NCBI GenBank assembly: GCA_029959085.1
Contig: JARWIR010000002.1
Coordinates: forward strand, 32,575,733-32,639,732
Length of the DNA: 64,000 bases
Source: Nemophila menziesii
Taxonomy: Eukaryota > Streptophyta > Magnoliopsida > Boraginales > Hydrophyllaceae
Direction: 5' to 3'
Shown here: piece after piece, positions 62,156 through 64,000 of the stretch
How the letters are laid out: each line of letters opens with the position of its first letter
How positions within the stretch are numbered: position 1 is the first letter of the stretch
Notes under the pieces: generated by a model
The model's database searches: none
Told to the model about the DNA's origin: nothing
The model's input: only the letters and a program-made list of their open reading frames with translations
Translations under genes and position numbers: made by a program

Positions 62156-62732
62156 GAGGTTTAATTATTGAACTAAATAATAGACGTGAGGCATTCGTCA
62201 TTAATCATGACGGGTTTGACTAACCGCATAACCAATTATGTATTTTTTTTAATCATCTTAATGTAGCTTATAATCGCACTGACATGGTTTGTAATTATGT
62301 TGGATTGCCTCCTAAGTATACCCTTATGGGAGTTAGTATGATAATAGAGTCCCAAAAAATATAGAAATACCGACTCTTAACGAAAGCATTAAATAACTGA
62401 ATTTAGGTGAATTCTTAGTGAGACTCAAGTATACCTCTCATATTTGCGTCTACCATTTCGTCCTTATTTTACTGTCATTTTGTTTTATCTTTAGTTAATT
62501 TACATTCTTGTGTTTAGTCTTTTCACAATCAAAAACCAAACAAATATCTATCTTTTATTTATTTCGTATTGTAATTAATTCTACTTTATCGTTTGAACAC
62601 ATTTTTCTTACCTAGCAATCCCTGTGGAGACGATTATCCCATTTTACCTACTTATTACTTGGACGACTCGAACACTTGCTGTAGTCGTTACTCTTCTTTA
62701 GTGTTCATTTTTATCACACTCTAGGAGCGACA
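62156..62732 (+). repeat. 5' LTR of element G, last part
   Basis: Inverse of the E/P type LTR interior (GAGGTTTAATTATTGAACTAAATAATAGACG matches 61145-61170). It contains CTGTGGAGACGATTATCCC (62624) and ends CACTCTAGGAGCGACA at about 62732, seven bases before the primer site. Confidence 0.8.
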
Positions 62733-62739
62733 AAGATTT

Positions 62740-62757
62740 TGGTGCTGCTTCCGGGGA
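62740..62757 (+). promoter_or_regulatory. Primer-binding site, tRNA-Asp (element G), decayed
   Basis: TGGTGCTGCTTCCGGGGA, aligned with TGGCGCCGCTGCCGGGGA (three differences). It is the only plus-oriented primer site in the window. Confidence 0.8.
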
Positions 62758-62923
62758 TTGAAGCGTGTGTTTTTTTGTTTTAATCCTTCTAAGTAGAGTT
62801 AGTTGTTATTTTCTATTTTACGCTTGTCTTTTGTTTTTGTCTTTTTCATCAGGTTTCGTGCATGAGCGCAAGTCCTGAAACACTAGTAAGAGCTTACACA
62901 ATAAATTCAAGTTAGAAAAAGAT

Positions 62924-64000
62924 ATGGCAGCTGTGAATATTCAGGTGGAAGTTGATGAGAATGGGAACCCTGTAGTCCTACAAAATCTAGTTATATAGAA
63001 CCAAGCAGTCCAACATCCACCAGTAGGAAATGCTTAGTTCCAATTGGGATACGATCCATGGTTCGTGCAAACTCTAGAACAAAACCCATTCCAAGGTCTA
63101 GGAGTTGGCCCTCCAGATATTCATGTTGCAAGATTCAAGCACGATCTGGGTATGTTGAATCAATTTCGAGAATTCAGAAATTTTCAAGGCGTGGCTAGTG
63201 AAGATGCAATTCGAGCAGTACAGAAGCTCATGCTATTATGAGATTCATACATCGCGCAAGGTGTGACACGAGAACAAATGTACTTCGCGAATTTCCGATT
63301 TTTCCTCATAGATGCAGCAAGTGAGTGGCTTGTGAACAACCACGGGATTGAATCACTAATTAGGATGAATTACAAACAACATTCTGTGACCATTACTATC
63401 CGAGAAACATAATATTGAACACACAATTAGAGTTGACATCATTCCATAAAGAGCAGGATGAACCATTGGGAACATGTCGGACAAGATTTCAGATATGTTT
63501 AAGACGAGTTCCAGATCATGGCTACTCCAAAGATCAACAATTGTCCATTTTCTATAAATGCCTTGATGGGAGTGTAAGAAAAGATTTAGATCCATTATGT
63601 GGAGGTGGATTCTTGATAGTTATGACAACCCACGCAACAATGATTTTAGACAGAATAGTGAAAAATGAGATGGGGTGGCAAACCATGACAACACCAGTTC
63701 GAGATACAGTGAACCGAGATAGTGAAAAGAAATCGATGAAAAAAGCTATCCATGATGGAAGCAAAGCTAAATATGAAGTTTGAGCAACAAATGTAACAAC
63801 TTACCTTAGTTGTTCAAGAGGGGTTTTTAGGTATAAGAGCTAATGTGAATGTTGCTCAAAAAGTTTATGGGTGTTCAAACTGTGGAGCTAATGATCATGA
63901 TTGGGCGAATTGTTACAGCAATTCAGATGGGGCCGCAAATCTGACTCACGCATATCAGACGCGACTTCAGGGGAACAACTACCAGCCGAGGCCACTGAAT
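62924..64000 (+). pseudogene. gag of element G, 3' end outside window
   Basis: ATG at 62924 (MAAVNIQVEVDENGNPVV), stop soon after at about 62996, then in the same register as E gag: YDPWFVQTLEQNPFQGLG, VGPPDIHVARFKHDLGM, NQFREFRNFQGVASEDAIRA, MYFANFRFFLIDAASEW. After a frame change come TRFQICLRRVPDHGYSKDQQ, LSIFYKCLDGSVRKDLDPLC and near 63870 the zinc knuckle CSNCGANDHDWANC. This is the gag structural protein, whose capsid-like domain assembles the particle and whose knuckle binds RNA. Stops at 62994, 63028 and 63239 and a frameshift near 63400 disable it. Confidence 0.82.

Overview
The window is repeat-derived plant nuclear DNA, most likely a pericentromeric or other heterochromatic stretch of an eudicot with a large genome; the species cannot be told from the sequence. 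I see no host gene, tRNA, rRNA or CRISPR array. Almost every base belongs to Ty3/gypsy-type LTR retrotransposons of the Athila kind. They have long LTRs of about 1.5-1.8 kb beginning TGATGTC and ending CACCA or a decayed form, a primer-binding site matching tRNA-Asp, gag-pro-RT-RNase H-integrase order, and an extra env-like gene after integrase. A long 3' untranslated region ends in a polypurine tract. One intact-looking LINE sits inside an LTR. Elements are lettered J, I, M, H, P, N, C, K, G, E, F, L and O for reference.

Layout. 1-4027: J (minus), an env-like gene, a palindrome-rich spacer, integrase and RNase H. 4028-10870: I (plus), an env-like gene, 3' UTR and 3' LTR; the LTR is split by solo LTR M (8448-10243). 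10871-35245: H (plus), gag-pro and integrase-tail remnant, 3' UTR and an LTR. H is split by solo LTR P (13940-15476) and by solo LTR N (16247-33842). N is itself split by element C (16703-32806), whose 5' LTR carries the LINE (26677-31980). 35246-37654: K (plus), a gag-pro fragment, a GA repeat and an LTR fragment. 37655-64000: G (plus), an LTR, PBS and gag. G's LTR is interrupted by E (38226-62155, minus), which contains F (41698-45248), L (46980-56643) and, inside L, solo LTR O (50341-51831). Exact or one-mismatch 5-bp target duplications were found for M, P, N, L and O, and a 15-bp duplication for the LINE.

How the parts relate. All elements share primer and 3'-end signals, but their coding content is complementary. 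C keeps protease, RT, RNase H and integrase but has lost most of gag. H and L (and probably K) keep gag and, in L, protease joined directly to an integrase GPY/F-type tail, with no RT, RNase H or integrase core. This looks like a non-autonomous lineage parasitic on full Athila elements.

The most interesting non-coding signals are: a purine tract (consensus near TTTGAGTTGGGGGT) found at up to four fixed places per element; a covarying hairpin directly before the true polypurine tract; and GC-rich palindromes, in two elements set in ~100-125 bp tandem repeats, between integrase and the env-like gene. All coding regions except LINE ORF1 carry stops or frameshifts. No alignment or database search was run; divergence statements are by eye.
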